This document shows positions 35,411 through 46,423 of a stretch of 64,000 nucleotides of DNA, piece by piece. The stretch covers positions 1,674,001 through 1,738,000 of the forward strand of contig PZJY01000002.1 of the NCBI GenBank assembly GCA_031472005.1, read 5' to 3'. This stretch comes from Tetracladium setigerum. Its lineage: Eukaryota > Ascomycota > Leotiomycetes > Helotiales. Under the pieces are notes generated by a model that was given only the letters and a program-made list of their open reading frames with translations, made no database searches and was not told where the DNA came from. A program made the translations under genes and the position numbers. Within the stretch, counting starts at the first letter, position 1. The number at the start of each line of letters is the position of its first letter.

Positions 35411-37189
35411 ATGGCTTTCAACCGTTTCCGTCCAACCTCCCACTTCCTCGCTCCACACTCGTGGATGAACGATCCTTGTGGAGCCGTATACATCCCAGAA
35501 ATCCAGGAATATATATTTTGCTACCAATGGAGTCCCGGAACCACCGGTGGAGGAAATGGTGCTTGGGGCATGGCCAGAAGTAGAGACCTACTCACGTGGA
35601 GAGACTGTTCACCAGCCCTACGACTTGGACCAACATACGATGCGCTGGGTGTATTTTCGGGATCAATAGTCTCGAGGCTTATCGAGGGGAAGAGAGTATT
35701 GTTTCTATTTTATACCAGTGTTGCGGGGCTTCCAATACACTGGTCGTTGCCGTACTTGGAAGGATGCGAGTCTCAGTCTGTGGCTGTCTCTACCGATTTT
35801 GGAGCTTCATGGCATCGTTATGAGAACAATCCACTTATCAGTATCCCGCCAAAGGGGCTGAAGACGACGGGGTGGCGAGACCCTTTCGTCACTACATCGT
35901 CCACGCTATCTACCCTCCTTGGATTGGATAGCGAAACGAATTATATGATGTTGGCTTCCGGCGAGCGAGGCCATGGCTCTCAACTCCATCTATACCAATC
36001 CGAAAACCTTCTCGACTGGGAGCCACTCAGCACAGTATTGGATGTCCACGACGGTTACAAGATCTCATCTACCAGCGAGTTCCGGTTTGGAAAGAATTTC
36101 GAGTGCGCGAGTTTCTTCTCTATCGGGAGCCATGACTATATTATTGTAGGAGTTGAAGAAGACATTGACAGCAAAAGACACCATGGAAGATACAATCTTT
36201 GGCTATCAGGAAATTTTGTGCTTGAGAATGGAAAGCCAAGATTCAATATTGAGAGCCACGGAATACTCGACAATGGAGTGGCATACGCGCCTCACATCTT
36301 CCGGGACTCAGAGAACCGCTTGATCCAACTCGGCTGGGCAGACGAAACAGCAAGTCCATACATCGTCAAATCCCAAGGATGGGCAGGATGTTTACCCCAC
36401 CCCAGGGAATTATACGAGATAACCAAACCAATTGCGGAATTCAACAATGGAGAAGGAGATATCTGGCGAATTGACCAGACCACCAAAACAATGACAACAC
36501 TCGGCATCCGCCCAGCTCCCCAAACCTCCAAACTCCGCACCGCACCCCCTTCCACCAACTTAAAAGCCCTCACCAGCCTGCAATCCACAAACTACGAGAT
36601 CAAAGCCACATTCGATAATCTCCACGGCCACGAAAAATTCACCTTCAACATCCTCCAATCCCCCAACTCATCCGAAGTCACAAAACTCATCCTCGACATC
36701 GCCTCCAACAAGATAACCCTCGATCGCAGCCACACATCTCTCGAATCCCTCGGAACGACCACAGCAGACAGCGGATCCTTCCATCTCCTCCCCAACGAGC
36801 CGCTCAGTCTTCATCTCTACGTGGACAAGTCCATCGTGGAAGTCTACGTCAACGATCGTTTCGCGCTAACTTCTCGTCTCTATCCTACTCTCATCGATAC
36901 CTCCATCAATGCATCCTACCATTTCGGCGATGATTTTGCGGAAGAGAATGTGAAGTTTGAAATTTGGACGGAGTTGAGGAATGCGTGGCCCGAGAGGAGA
37001 GAGGATGGTTTGGGAGGTGATGTGTTGCCCGAGATGCATCCGTTGCTGAAAGATGAGCAGAAGAATAGTGGTGGTGTTGCTGGAGCTAGGAAATTGGATT
37101 TGTTGGCTGGTGTGAATCAGGATGTTGGTGCTGGTGCTGCGGCTGCTCATTCTCCTGCTCATGCTCCTGCTGCTGAACTTAGATGTTAA
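35411..37189 (+). CDS. GH32 fructosidase without signal peptide (invertase/inulinase family)
   Basis: 592 residues from ATG 35411 (MAFNRFRPTSHFLAPHSWMN); the upstream frame opens only from a GTG and is taken as 5' UTR. The GH32 motifs are in order: WMNDPCG (catalytic nucleophile Asp), GVFSGS, WRDPF (transition-state stabilising Asp) and FECASFF (acid/base Glu). The Asn of the usual NDPNG is Cys here, as in a clade of fungal GH32 enzymes. The C-terminal beta-sandwich includes VDKSIVEVYVNDRFALTSRL. No secretion signal suggests intracellular hydrolysis of imported sucrose or fructans. The last ~35 residues are Ala/His/Pro-rich and atypical. It lies next to an InuR-like regulator. Confidence 0.9.
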   Translation: MAFNRFRPTSHFLAPHSWMNDPCGAVYIPEIQEYIFCYQWSPGTTGGGNGAWGMARSRDLLTWRDCSPALRLGPTYDALGVFSGSIVSRLIEGKRVLFLFYTSVAGLPIHWSLPYLEGCESQSVAVSTDFGASWHRYENNPLISIPPKGLKTTGWRDPFVTTSSTLSTLLGLDSETNYMMLASGERGHGSQLHLYQSENLLDWEPLSTVLDVHDGYKISSTSEFRFGKNFECASFFSIGSHDYIIVGVEEDIDSKRHHGRYNLWLSGNFVLENGKPRFNIESHGILDNGVAYAPHIFRDSENRLIQLGWADETASPYIVKSQGWAGCLPHPRELYEITKPIAEFNNGEGDIWRIDQTTKTMTTLGIRPAPQTSKLRTAPPSTNLKALTSLQSTNYEIKATFDNLHGHEKFTFNILQSPNSSEVTKLILDIASNKITLDRSHTSLESLGTTTADSGSFHLLPNEPLSLHLYVDKSIVEVYVNDRFALTSRLYPTLIDTSINASYHFGDDFAEENVKFEIWTELRNAWPERREDGLGGDVLPEMHPLLKDEQKNSGGVAGARKLDLLAGVNQDVGAGAAAAHSPAHAPAAELRC

Positions 37190-38162
37190 TGGGGGTTTTT
37201 TTCGGGAATCTTTTAGGGGGCGTTTTCTGTTTGTGGAATTCTTAGACTGCAAAGGTATCTAGGTAAACAGCCTATTTTAATAGAAATTGGAGAATGCTTT
37301 TCATCATACACCCACAACCTCCCTAGAAGCATCGAAAGTAAACTCAACTTCCCACTATTCCCTATTCATATGTGCAAAAGCTTAGCTCTTGATCCCATAT
37401 CATTTGAGATTGTGCAGCCCTGTGAATTTGTAGTGTTTGGGGGAGTAAGATAATGAATGTGAGATTTAACCAAGGTAGGATTCATTGCCAAGACTTTCTC
37501 AACCACCAACCACCTTGGGAATATCTTGCATTCATAATACTGAGCATCTCTCCTAGGTAGGTACCTATTTAAGTCAGCAGACACTAATAAATAAAACATC
37601 TCATTACCACTGCGACAAATTGCCACCTCCATTTCAAAAGTTCTCAACTCCATGCTCTTTCTCTTCGTAGCTTAATTGATTGATTGATTAGTTGGCTAAG
37701 GTATCAATCCATTGAGTTCGTGCCGAATTTGTTTAACAAAATTGCTTGTGATTTTTTTAAACTAGGTTATTCATAGCTTCTTAATTCAATAAAGTGTTTT
37801 TGGTGATGATTCGGGACACCCTCATCTGGGTATTGACTGGAACTTGTGATTCATCGCTACTACAGTACAAAAAGTGAAGATACCGATTTACACCTTTCCC
37901 TTCCCATCCCCTTCCCAATCACAGTCATCCGAGAAGCTAATATATAAATCCGCCTCTCCAGGCACCTCAAAGCTCTTCTCTCATCTTCTCCTCTACCAAA
38001 CAAAGAGACGAGAAAGAACTTCCCATCTTGTCAACACACACGCACACATTCCCTCAAAACAAGTGCAACCCACTCCTAAAGACTCCAAAATAAAAAACAA
38101 CAACAAAACTCCACATCCCCAAACCTAGACCTAGACCTAGATTATCTTCAATTCCGTTAAAG
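37190..38162. other. Intergenic region with a TATA-like box
   Basis: No gene supported. A TATATAAAT word at 37941-37949 lies about 220 bp upstream of the family member 3 start and may be its TATA box; a pyrimidine-rich stretch follows. Confidence 0.4.
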
Positions 38163-38943
38163 ATGTCCTCCGACCAATCCCCCTCCTTCTCCACCCCCAC
38201 GCAAAACCATCATCACAGACCTCAACCAAGTCCTCACCTCAATGTCTCTCTCCTCCTCCTCCTCTCCATCTCAACATAACATCGAAGATGTCGAAGAAAA
38301 AGAAGAAGAAACAAAAGTAGAAACCGAACCCTTCATCCTCCGCTGCTTCGCCATCTACGGCCCCACCAGCACCAGAGAACAAACAAACATTGCAAATTGG
38401 CACGCCGACTGGAACGTGGATCACCTGCAACATCGAACCTTTGATGTCGACTGGGTTGGGTTCCATCACAATAACTATGTCGACTTGCCTGAGCCGATTT
38501 GTGTTGGTGGTCCTCCTTCCGAGGCAATACTTTTGGCATTGGCGGCTGCGAATAAGAAGAGAGAACGACCGACCAAAATCATCCGCCTCCGAAAAAATTA
38601 CCTCCCCGTCTTCGTCCCCGAACTCTCACAGACCCAACTAGTCGAAGTGTTCCGCAACTTCATGTCGCACACCACACCATGGAACACGATGTCGAGTTTC
38701 CTGACCAAGAAGCACGCCGAGGGCGAGGTGTCGGATTGGGAGCTGGGTGAGTGGCGGAAGATGATTGCTATCATCAAGCATATGGGTGATATTTCGGTCG
38801 CGGAGAAGCTGGATTATATGAGGAGGTTTGTGAATGATTTTTTGTTGTGGTTCTTGGCGGCGGATACGAGGTATGTTATGCCTGCTACTTGTGATGAGTG
38901 CTCTTTCTTGCTCTCTTCCTCTTCTTCTCCTCTTTTTTTTTAA
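38163..38943 (+). CDS. Unnamed family member 3 (PW / VDFRWGF family)
   Basis: Starts at ATG 38163 (MSSDQSPSFSTPTQ). The frame must lose one A in the AAAA at 38204-38207 to continue as TIITDLNQVLTSMSLS and the long open frame. Later text has a Trp-rich stretch (IANWHADWNVDHLQ, DVDWVGFHHNNY) and the shared block: VPELSQTQLVEVFRNFMSHT, TPW, W..GEWRKMI and FLLWFLAADTR. The last codons meet a GTATGT donor near 38873, so the 3' end is uncertain: read-through stops at 38943, whereas splicing would place the equivalent of the paralogs' RWGF in a downstream exon I could not fix. Function unknown. Confidence 0.55.
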
Positions 38944-40037
38944 GTACGGTGGGTCGTTGGGAGTGAATAGAAGGAAGTGGTTTGATAAGGATTGATGTGT
39001 AACTGACTGGATTGCGATGAATAGCCTATAACGACTAGATCCCTGTTCCACAGCTCACTCTGCATTATGGAAGTTGCATTTTTGCCTTGACAAAGGAGGC
39101 CTGGTTTGAAGTTGAGGTAGATGAGATTGAAATGGGAGAGGGCAGAATGAAGAAGGAGAAGAGAGAAAAGAGAAAAGAAAGAGAAGAAGGAACATAGGGA
39201 GAAGAAAGAGAAGAGAGAGAGCAAGGCAGATGACGTAGAGTCCATCGAGACTGACTAGATCCAAAAGCACTGGCGTCGAAGGAGGGATTTGAGCGGAGGA
39301 TTCGAGGAGTGTAAATATCGATGAGCTTATGAACAATAGAGAAAAGATCCATTTTAAAATAATATCCAAAGCTTGTGGTTGCGTGATTGTGGTTGCAAAT
39401 GATACCCTGTGTTCAGGTCCTCATTTTCAATGGCGTAGGGATATAGATGACAGTTAGCTAAGAATTCTTTTAGTCAGAAAGATAAGTACAAATCTTCGAT
39501 TTTATGAACTTCAACGAGGATAGTTGTAGTCGAGGTCGTAGAATCCAGATGAAAGGAGGTGAGCGACGCGGTTGGGTAATAATGACATCGTAAGTTGAGG
39601 GCTGCACGACTTACCATATTGACAAATTTGTATGCAAGCAGTTTCTGATTTCGTGATTGACATTACTGCGTATGAAATGTCGATGTTTTCATCAAAATCA
39701 AAATGAATCGTGAGATCTCTCCCACGTGAAAGTAAGACGTAATTCTCATAAAGATAGCCGCGAGGGGCATGAGGGAAATTGCACTATCATTGTAATTCTT
39801 TTTTTTTTTGCCTTCCGTTTTGTTATTCCAAAAAAAGGAGATATCCATCACATAAATCTAGCAATTCGCTCGCTAAATATTTCCCAAAATTAAACAAATA
39901 TATAAATACATATATGTACTATATATGTTGTAATCGTAAATCATGTCCTGTTTTCCACCACTTATCGACCGTATACAAGCTTCCCCGATACAATATGATT
40001 GAAGTTGTGATGTACCTAGGTATACAGCATATCATCA
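38944..40037. other. Intergenic region
   Basis: A purine-rich tract at 39130-39230 creates Leu/Ser/Phe-rich minus-strand frames that look artefactual. AT-rich sequence follows to 40 kb. No gene supported. Confidence 0.45.
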
Positions 40038-41773
40038 TCAACTGTCACCCTCCCTCCCTCGACTAGGACTACCGGGATCAACTTGTATCGATGGTAGATT
40101 CCCAAGCCTCAGACTCGGTAGTTGAGGTACATTCCCCACTCCTCTCCCTGGCGAAGTGCTCACTCTCCTATCGCCACTTCGTGATCTCGTCGCTTGCAAA
40201 TTCGGACTCCTGTTGGCTTCTTGACTCGCCCTCCTACTATCAGGCGAAACCGTTCGGCTCTCCGAAGTTGGGAAGCGCGATTCGGTAATTGACCTCCCTT
40301 CACCTCTCTCGATCACGGGGCTCGAATAATCTGGTGGTGGCTCACGATGGTGGGCGATCTGTGGATTTGAACCCACTGGTGCAACGGATGGAGTGTCTAG
40401 AGAGATATTTTCATATCCAGGGGGACTGTGTGGTGGCGCATCTTCGTGATCGATGATTTCTGGACTGCTTCCTGCTCTGCCGCTGTTCACGGAAACGCCA
40501 TCGTACGTACTCATTCTTCTCAGAGGACTGTCCGATCGGGAGTCTGCGCGCTCCCTTGCGAATTCCGGAGATGGTAGATCTGAGTTCATGGTGTCGATGC
40601 TAAGCACGGAGCTTTGGCTGCGGTCTCTGCGGTGGTAATTGCTGTTTGCGAAGCTTGCTGCGTCTCCGAGCAATCCCGTTCGTTCGCTCTCTTCGCTATT
40701 CGCTCGTATCCGTGTGCCATCATGACGAGCAACTCCTAGATCACCATATGCTACCGAAGAAACCGCTCTGCTCCTCTCCTTCTTGAGACGCTCGTGTTCT
40801 GCGCGTAGTTCCTCGATTGATTGACCTGCCGCTGCTGTACTGGAGGCGCGAGCCCGTTCTTGAATCTGCCGTAGTGCGACGAGATCTCCTCGTGCCCTTG
40901 CCTCTCTCCGCAATCTTCTCCTCTCGTCTCTTTCCTCATTCTCCCTCCTCCTAGCAACGCGAACTTGGTATAGGGCCTCCATTTCCTGTTCTCTCAACGC
41001 CTCTTCCTGATCCTGGGTTTCCGGGTATTCCAGAACCACATCAATCCCTCCTCGTTCTCCTTCCCTCCCCAGAACTTGCTCATTCTGGTGTGCTTCATGC
41101 CGATATGCTGGTAACGTCATCACCGACCGTACCGATGTGTTCCTATCCACCCTCGCTGTCCCTATATCACCGCTTGTATCTGCATTGTCTCCAGTAGGTG
41201 CCGGTGGGCCTAGGCGTCTCGCGGCTGCTGTTCCTATGGGCTCAAAGTTCCCACCGGGTCTCTCAGGCTTCCAATGCGAGGGCCTTGGTTCCCAATTCCG
41301 CCATAGCTTCTTTAGAAAGGCTGTAGGTATGTATTTCGGGTTCCGGTGCTTGCGGCGGAAACGACGAAGCACAAAGGCGAGAAAGACTAGTGCGAGGATG
41401 AATCCCAGTGCGGCTGCTACGATCTATTGGGGAATGTCAGCTCTGTTGCACGGAAAGAGTTGTGCGGTGTGGGAGGAAGACGAACGACTATGATGCTTGA
41501 CTTGTCTTTCTGCGGTGGGATAGATGCAGATGTGGCTGCTGTTGGACTTGAGGAGGCTACTCGACTAGTTGGGGTTCCGAAGATGCGACCAGAAGTAAAA
41601 GTTGGAGCTCGAGTAGTCGATTGTACCACGCTGGAAAGAGTCGAAAACGTCGAGTCCGTTGCACTTGAGACTGTAGCTGTAGCTGTAGCGTCAGGAGTGA
41701 GAGAGATAGTGGGAGGTATCTCTGGAGGCTGGTTGTTCTGCCTCTCCCATAATTGTGCTTCCCTCAAATGCAT
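40038..41773 (-). CDS. Single-pass membrane protein, Ser/Thr-rich outside, long disordered Arg/Glu-rich tail
   Basis: 556 residues from two exons (41773-41489, 41423-40038; intron of 65 nt, GTCGTT...ATAG; phase and total length agree). The N-terminal ~95 residues are Ser/Thr-rich (TATATVSSATDSTFSTLSSV) with no signal peptide. One transmembrane helix, IVAAALGFILALVFLAFVL, is followed by the stop-transfer RRFRRKHR. The cytoplasmic part has a long charged helix (EQEMEALYQVRVARRRENEE) and a Ser/Pro-rich tail. The layout resembles fungal wall-sensor-like or SKG6-type proteins; I do not recognise the family. Confidence 0.7.
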
Positions 41774-43342
41774 TGCGTTCCGGCGAACGAGCGAGCGAGA
41801 TAGATAGATAGAGAGAGTGAGCCGATTGATCGATCACTCGGCCAGACTGAGGTTGCCAAAGAAACAATGCAGCAAAAGGACCCAGATGTCACGATGGAGT
41901 CCGGTTCACGAAAGATTCTTCACATTCCTCGCAATAATCCGGCGAGTCGGGGATGCTGGGGCTTGTTGTACAATCGTAGGCTGACGTTTGATCTCCGTCC
42001 CATCCAAGCATCTGAAGAGGCGGGAGGCTATGTGTGGACGAACCTGGCCAGCGATTGGGCGACAGCTCGAGGTGTTGTCAGCTCAGCTGTGCTGTGGCTG
42101 GGATGCTGAGGGGAATGGCAGTTTTAACGTTAAAAATGGGCTGAGATGGCGATGAGATTGATGTATTGTGGTACAGTAGATGGATGGAAATTTGGCAGAT
42201 TCGATAGAAAAAGGTGACAAAGGAAGGAAAAGACATTCATCGGAAGAGAAGAATCTCGTTCTTCCTCTCGTCTTTCCTCATGCGCGTCCCGTATTCCAAC
42301 AGTCGACTCCTCCAGCGGCGGCGATGCTGACTGGCTAGGCTCATTATTCATGGTCCCCCTTGTTGTTTGGGCGGTGGTGCTCCTGGTTGAGCTTCTTTTC
42401 TTGGATTCGGCAATCGGAATGGAGGTGGATTGGGGGATGTGGCGGGCGGAGTGCCTGGACAAGTCAAAATGTATTTTAAGATCAACTAACCAACAACCAC
42501 ATCTTCAGACTCCTACAACACATATCCTCCCAACACCCCAAGCATCTTCTCATCTCGCAATAACAATGGCTGCGCATCGAAGGGTTTGTTCTGGTTTTAT
42601 TGATTCCTCACACATCCATCCTACCTACCTATGCAAACTTGACCAAGCTGACATACTTGTACAGTACTGTACAGCATCCCCCAGGCTGATTCTGATTAGG
42701 ACATGCAATTACTCCGTAGAACATGCAAGCTCGAAGGTTCATGCTGACCACCACCACCACCAGCCAGTAGCCGAGGAAGCCCAAGAGCGATGAACGAGAC
42801 GCCCGTCCACGAACTCTGCAGGCGTGCATGATAATAGCCTCAATCTATCAGATCTAGTCCATCAGTCAAGCGGAGGCCACAGACAATCGATGTGAGGGAT
42901 CTCAAAACTCCAATAATGGGAACAATTCCTGGACCGACCGATATAGGAATTCCATCTCCGCCTTGCACTTTATCACGATACGGACCGCGCGGGCATCACT
43001 ATCATTTATACTTCTATTCACCTTTTCACCAGTCGAGATACCTATTGCTATCCTAACGCCTCTTTTCAACTTTCCGCCATTTCATTTATGTTTCCCAACT
43101 CAACGGCCCAACACGTTCCGCTGAACACAACGATATTGTCCAAGATCCGTCGAACTAGAAAACTCCATCCCAAGCAGGCGCTTTTGACTTGCGACACTAA
43201 AGAGAAACAACGAAAGGCTCAACAACCAAACGATTATGAGGGCGTGGGAAGAGTTCACTTTCGGTTCTACGAATTGGTCAGTTGAGTTCTGCGGCAACAC
43301 TTCACTCACGTCCATTTCGCCCTTGGCTTTCTCGACAGCCTC
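41774..43342. other. Intergenic region
   Basis: No convincing gene. A minus-strand Ser/Thr/Glu-rich frame at 42130-42462 has no recognised motif. Confidence 0.4.
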
Positions 43343-44615
43343 TTATGTTCCAAGAGGCCAGTCTCTCACTGGTTCTGGCCCAAACGGGCATCTCAGGAAC
43401 AGTGATTTTGCAGTCCGTACTTCTTTCGACTCGTGGGATGAACGACATGTCGTTGAGCAGGACATCATCTTCTGTCCCCATTCTCCATCTTGTTGGCTGC
43501 CTTTCGTGTAAGACACATCCTTACATGGACTCGAGGATCGATATGAATATTCTTCGGACAGAAGCTGGCAAAGTGGAAATTGGGCTTGTCCCCACAAATC
43601 ACTTGTTCTCATCAGTTTCCCAAACGCCATCTCCGACTCGACGCTGGTGCCGCAAGCCTTTGTGATGCCCTCGAAACGAATCTGACCTTTGTCAGACTCT
43701 CGGTGGTGGAAGGTCGCATGTATACACCGGAACGTGTTTCTCCAGGTCCCACAGCCAAAGTCAAAGTTGGCAACGAAGAAGAAATCCTTCAGTCCAGCCT
43801 TGACTTTCCAACCAGGCGACGCACAGATATTTTCATTGAAGCCGTGGATTGCTCGGAAGGTCTCGATTCCACCACCGATGTGGAACTCCGGGTCTTCGAA
43901 GTAAGTCGCAGCAAGTCTCAATCTTGCTAGTGCACTTGATGGTGACTGTCGGAACGTCCACTATCAATGTGGGATTCCGGGCCTTCAAAGTCAGTCACAA
44001 CAAGTCTCAATCTTGCTAGTGCAATTGATGGTGATTATCGGAACGCTCTTGCTTCGAAACTTCCAAAGCAAGGTGGCGCAGGCATGTCGCCCGAAAGTAC
44101 AGAATTTCAACCTCCTTGTCGAGGTAGATCGGGTGCTGAGTTTCCCCGTGCCCAACGGCTCAGTCCAGGCCTCGAAGTTCATACTGGGTCATACTGGATC
44201 AGTCAAACACCATGAGTAAGTTCATTGATGTGAAGGATTGCCGATGGTTGGCCAGAATTTGCACATACTTGTCGACCACCATGGGGACTGGTAGAGAGAC
44301 TAGGTAGGTGCTGCAAGATAATCCGGACCATAACCCATCCGATAATTGTCACTTCCTTGCAGATTAACTCCACCATCTGGATCTTGAGCTCGTCTGGAAG
44401 TCGAGGGTAGGGGTGGAAGGTATCAAATCTACAATTATGTAAGTCAGTCATGGTTCCCAAGTGTTGAAGGTTGAACATACCTTGCCGGTTTTTCACTCGG
44501 CGCTAACTACTGGTGGAATATCGAGAATTAAATTCCGAGGCCCACCATTAATTGCGACGGTTGCGACTGTTGCTACTCTCTGCACCATTGTTTTAGCTTG
44601 CACCGTAGTATCCAT
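43343..44615 (-). pseudogene. 2EXR-domain-like gene, probably decayed
   Basis: On the minus strand FDTFHPYPRLPDELKIQMVE (near 44425) is the signature start of fungal 2EXR proteins; HPIYLDKEVEILYF (near 44120) and YFEDPEFHIGGGIETFRAIH (near 43880) fit later parts of such proteins. These pieces are in different frames, separated by intron-like borders (GTATGT...TTGTAG near 44482-44431) and by stops. An 89-bp tandem duplication at 43874-44050 lies in the middle; both copies share the same stop-creating word (GCACTAGCAAG), so at least that lesion is not a random sequencing error. Function of the family is unknown. Confidence 0.4.
43874..44051. repeat. 89-bp imperfect tandem duplication
   Basis: The word CAAGTCTCAATCTTGCTAG occurs at 43912 and again at 44001. 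Flanks align over the whole 89-bp period with several substitutions (atgtggaactccgggtcttc against atgtgggattccgggccttc). Confidence 0.8.
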
Positions 44616-45141
44616 CGAAGAGAATTGTTTCGAGGATCTGCCATGGATGTTGGCGGAGGCGAGTTTTGGCGCGAAGCTTAAATCAATGTTAGGACATACT
44701 CATCCTTGACACAATTATCAACATGATCAGGTTCAAGTGAGACTTCGAAAGAGTGCACATACTTGATCATTAACACCCGTTCCCCGCAGCAGTGCGACCC
44801 TTGCAAAATAAGTTTCCGAGACGCGGGGCGAAACCTCCCGAGCGATGGAACGCCAGGATTGGGGACTCGGGAGGAAACAGTAACGTCCTGTCTTTCAGAT
44901 CCTTGCCACCGTTATACTGACATTTTCGATCTGCAGATGACATGAGGAGATAAACTTCAAACTCAACGTTGTGAGTATATTGTAACTTGCCAAGTGGGCC
45001 TGTTATCAATCGACATATCGTTACTTCCGACAGCGTGATATTAAGATATGTATATTAAGTCTAGTTGTCCAGGCTTGAAAACAAACATTCAATCAAGTCA
45101 AACCCATCAATTCTTCTTCTCTTTATTAAACAATTTTCAAG
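44616..45141. other. Upstream region of the aspartic protease
   Basis: No gene supported. The last 80 bp before ATG 45142 are AT- and CT-rich, as expected for a fungal core promoter and leader. Confidence 0.4.
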
Positions 45142-45956
45142 ATGAGATTTCATTTCGCCTTAGCTCTCCTGGTGAGCGCTATCAACTTTTCTTGCATTTC
45201 TTCAGCGCAAAAGTTTGTCCAAGTCCCCATCGTGCGAGTCACAAATGGAGATCCTTTCGTCGCTGCAGTCAATGTCGCTGTTGGCAACCCACCGCAAAAT
45301 ATGACCGCTATCTTCGATACCGGCAGTAGTGATTTCTGGGTTCCTGCCACCGGAGCAAACTATGCGCCGATCCTCAAAACCAATGCTTAGCATCCAGCAA
45401 CAAATTCTCGACAGGCTCCTTTGCTTCCAACAGCTCTACCACCTTCAAGGTCGGAAACCCAAACTTCACTGCCTTCTATACTGGTGGTGTCAACGTTACT
45501 GGTATCTTCATGCAAGATACAATGCGCCTTGGCAATGGAGAAATCAAAAACAACACCATGGGACTTTGCAAGCAGGGCTTCCTACCTACCGCTTTGTTTC
45601 CGGTAATGGGGGTTGGCTTTGCAGCTCAAGAGTTCTCAGCAACGCCGAAGAACCCGACGCCATATGAAAATATCCCATTGGCCATGAAATCAGCTGGCTT
45701 GACTAATACCGCTGCCTATGGTATCTACCTCAACGATTTCAGTATGCTTCCCCTTCCGTTGTTCATTCATTCAGATTTAGTAGATATTATTGCTGACTTT
45801 AACCTCAGGAGCTGCTGGAGGTTCCGTTGTTTTTGGTGGCATGGACACCGCCAAATTTACTGGCCCAATGACTATGGTACCAATGCTCGCAAACAACGAC
45901 GGCCAGGTAACCGATGTAGTGGTATCAGCTACCTCTCTCGCCATCACACAAGAGGA
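45142..45956 (+). pseudogene. Secreted aspartic protease (A1 family), N-terminal half
   Basis: Signal peptide MRFHFALALLVSAINFSCIS, then VAVGNPPQNMTAIFDTGSSD with the first catalytic Asp (DTGS). One base is missing at about 45361-45363: the Cys-rich continuation (CADPQNQC) and FSTGSFASNSSTTFKVGN lie in the next frame. The lobe continues to GIYLNDF, a 67-nt intron (45742-45808), then AAGGSVVFGGMDTAKFTG and SATSLAITQEE, where family similarity stops. There is no second catalytic Asp on this side. The missing lobe is found 7.7 kb downstream in the same orientation. Confidence 0.8.
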
Positions 45957-45957
45957 A

Positions 45958-46155
45958 ATGTTTCAGGGGTATCTAAGTGAAAGGTAGAGGGGAGGGTTAT
46001 TCAGGTAAACGTGGTTATATTTCTTTAAAGCTTATGCATCCGAAAAGTTCACGCTACTTCCGAGGACTAAGAAATGCGCTACGCCTGATGTAGCTTCCCC
46101 CCGAAGTTCGCGCCCTCGCGAACTACTCCTATTAACTAAAATACCTGCATTTTTT
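45958..46155. repeat. 3'-flank repeat, copy 1 (beside protein A)
   Basis: It begins ATGTTTCAGGGGTATCTAAG and continues GGGTTATTCAGGTAAACGTG and GGTTATATTTCTTTAAAGCTT, then a hairpin and AACTAAAATAC. The same order occurs at 47848-48000. Confidence 0.8.
46105..46124. other. Perfect 8-bp hairpin, copy 1
   Basis: AGTTCGCG (46105-46112), loop CCCT, CGCGAACT (46117-46124). The matching hairpin in copy 2 has the same loop length with two compensated base pairs. Confidence 0.7.
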
Positions 46156-46423
46156 TTTTGGGAGAAAAGCAGCGCAAAACAAAAGGAGAGCCATCGTAAG
46201 GAATAAGATACCCATAGCCAACTGAACTTCATCGCGTAATCAGCCAACCCTCAGCGATAAAAAGTAAAAAGCCACGCGTAAAACACCCATAGTTCTCCCC
46301 ACGCACCAAAAAAATAAAAATAAACAGAAACTCCCCATAGTTCTGAAAGCAACCGTAAAATACCTATAGCTCTGATTAAGTCATCCCCCTACGCAATACC
46401 TTCCCTGTGCCACCAATACCCAT

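Noticed and set aside
39055..39369. Leu/Ser/Phe-rich minus-strand frames resembling transmembrane segments
   Set aside because: Produced by a GA-rich tract; all frames look hydrophobic and none has a plausible protein pattern.
42130..42462. 110-codon Ser/Glu-rich minus-strand frame
   Set aside because: Disordered composition only, no family signal.
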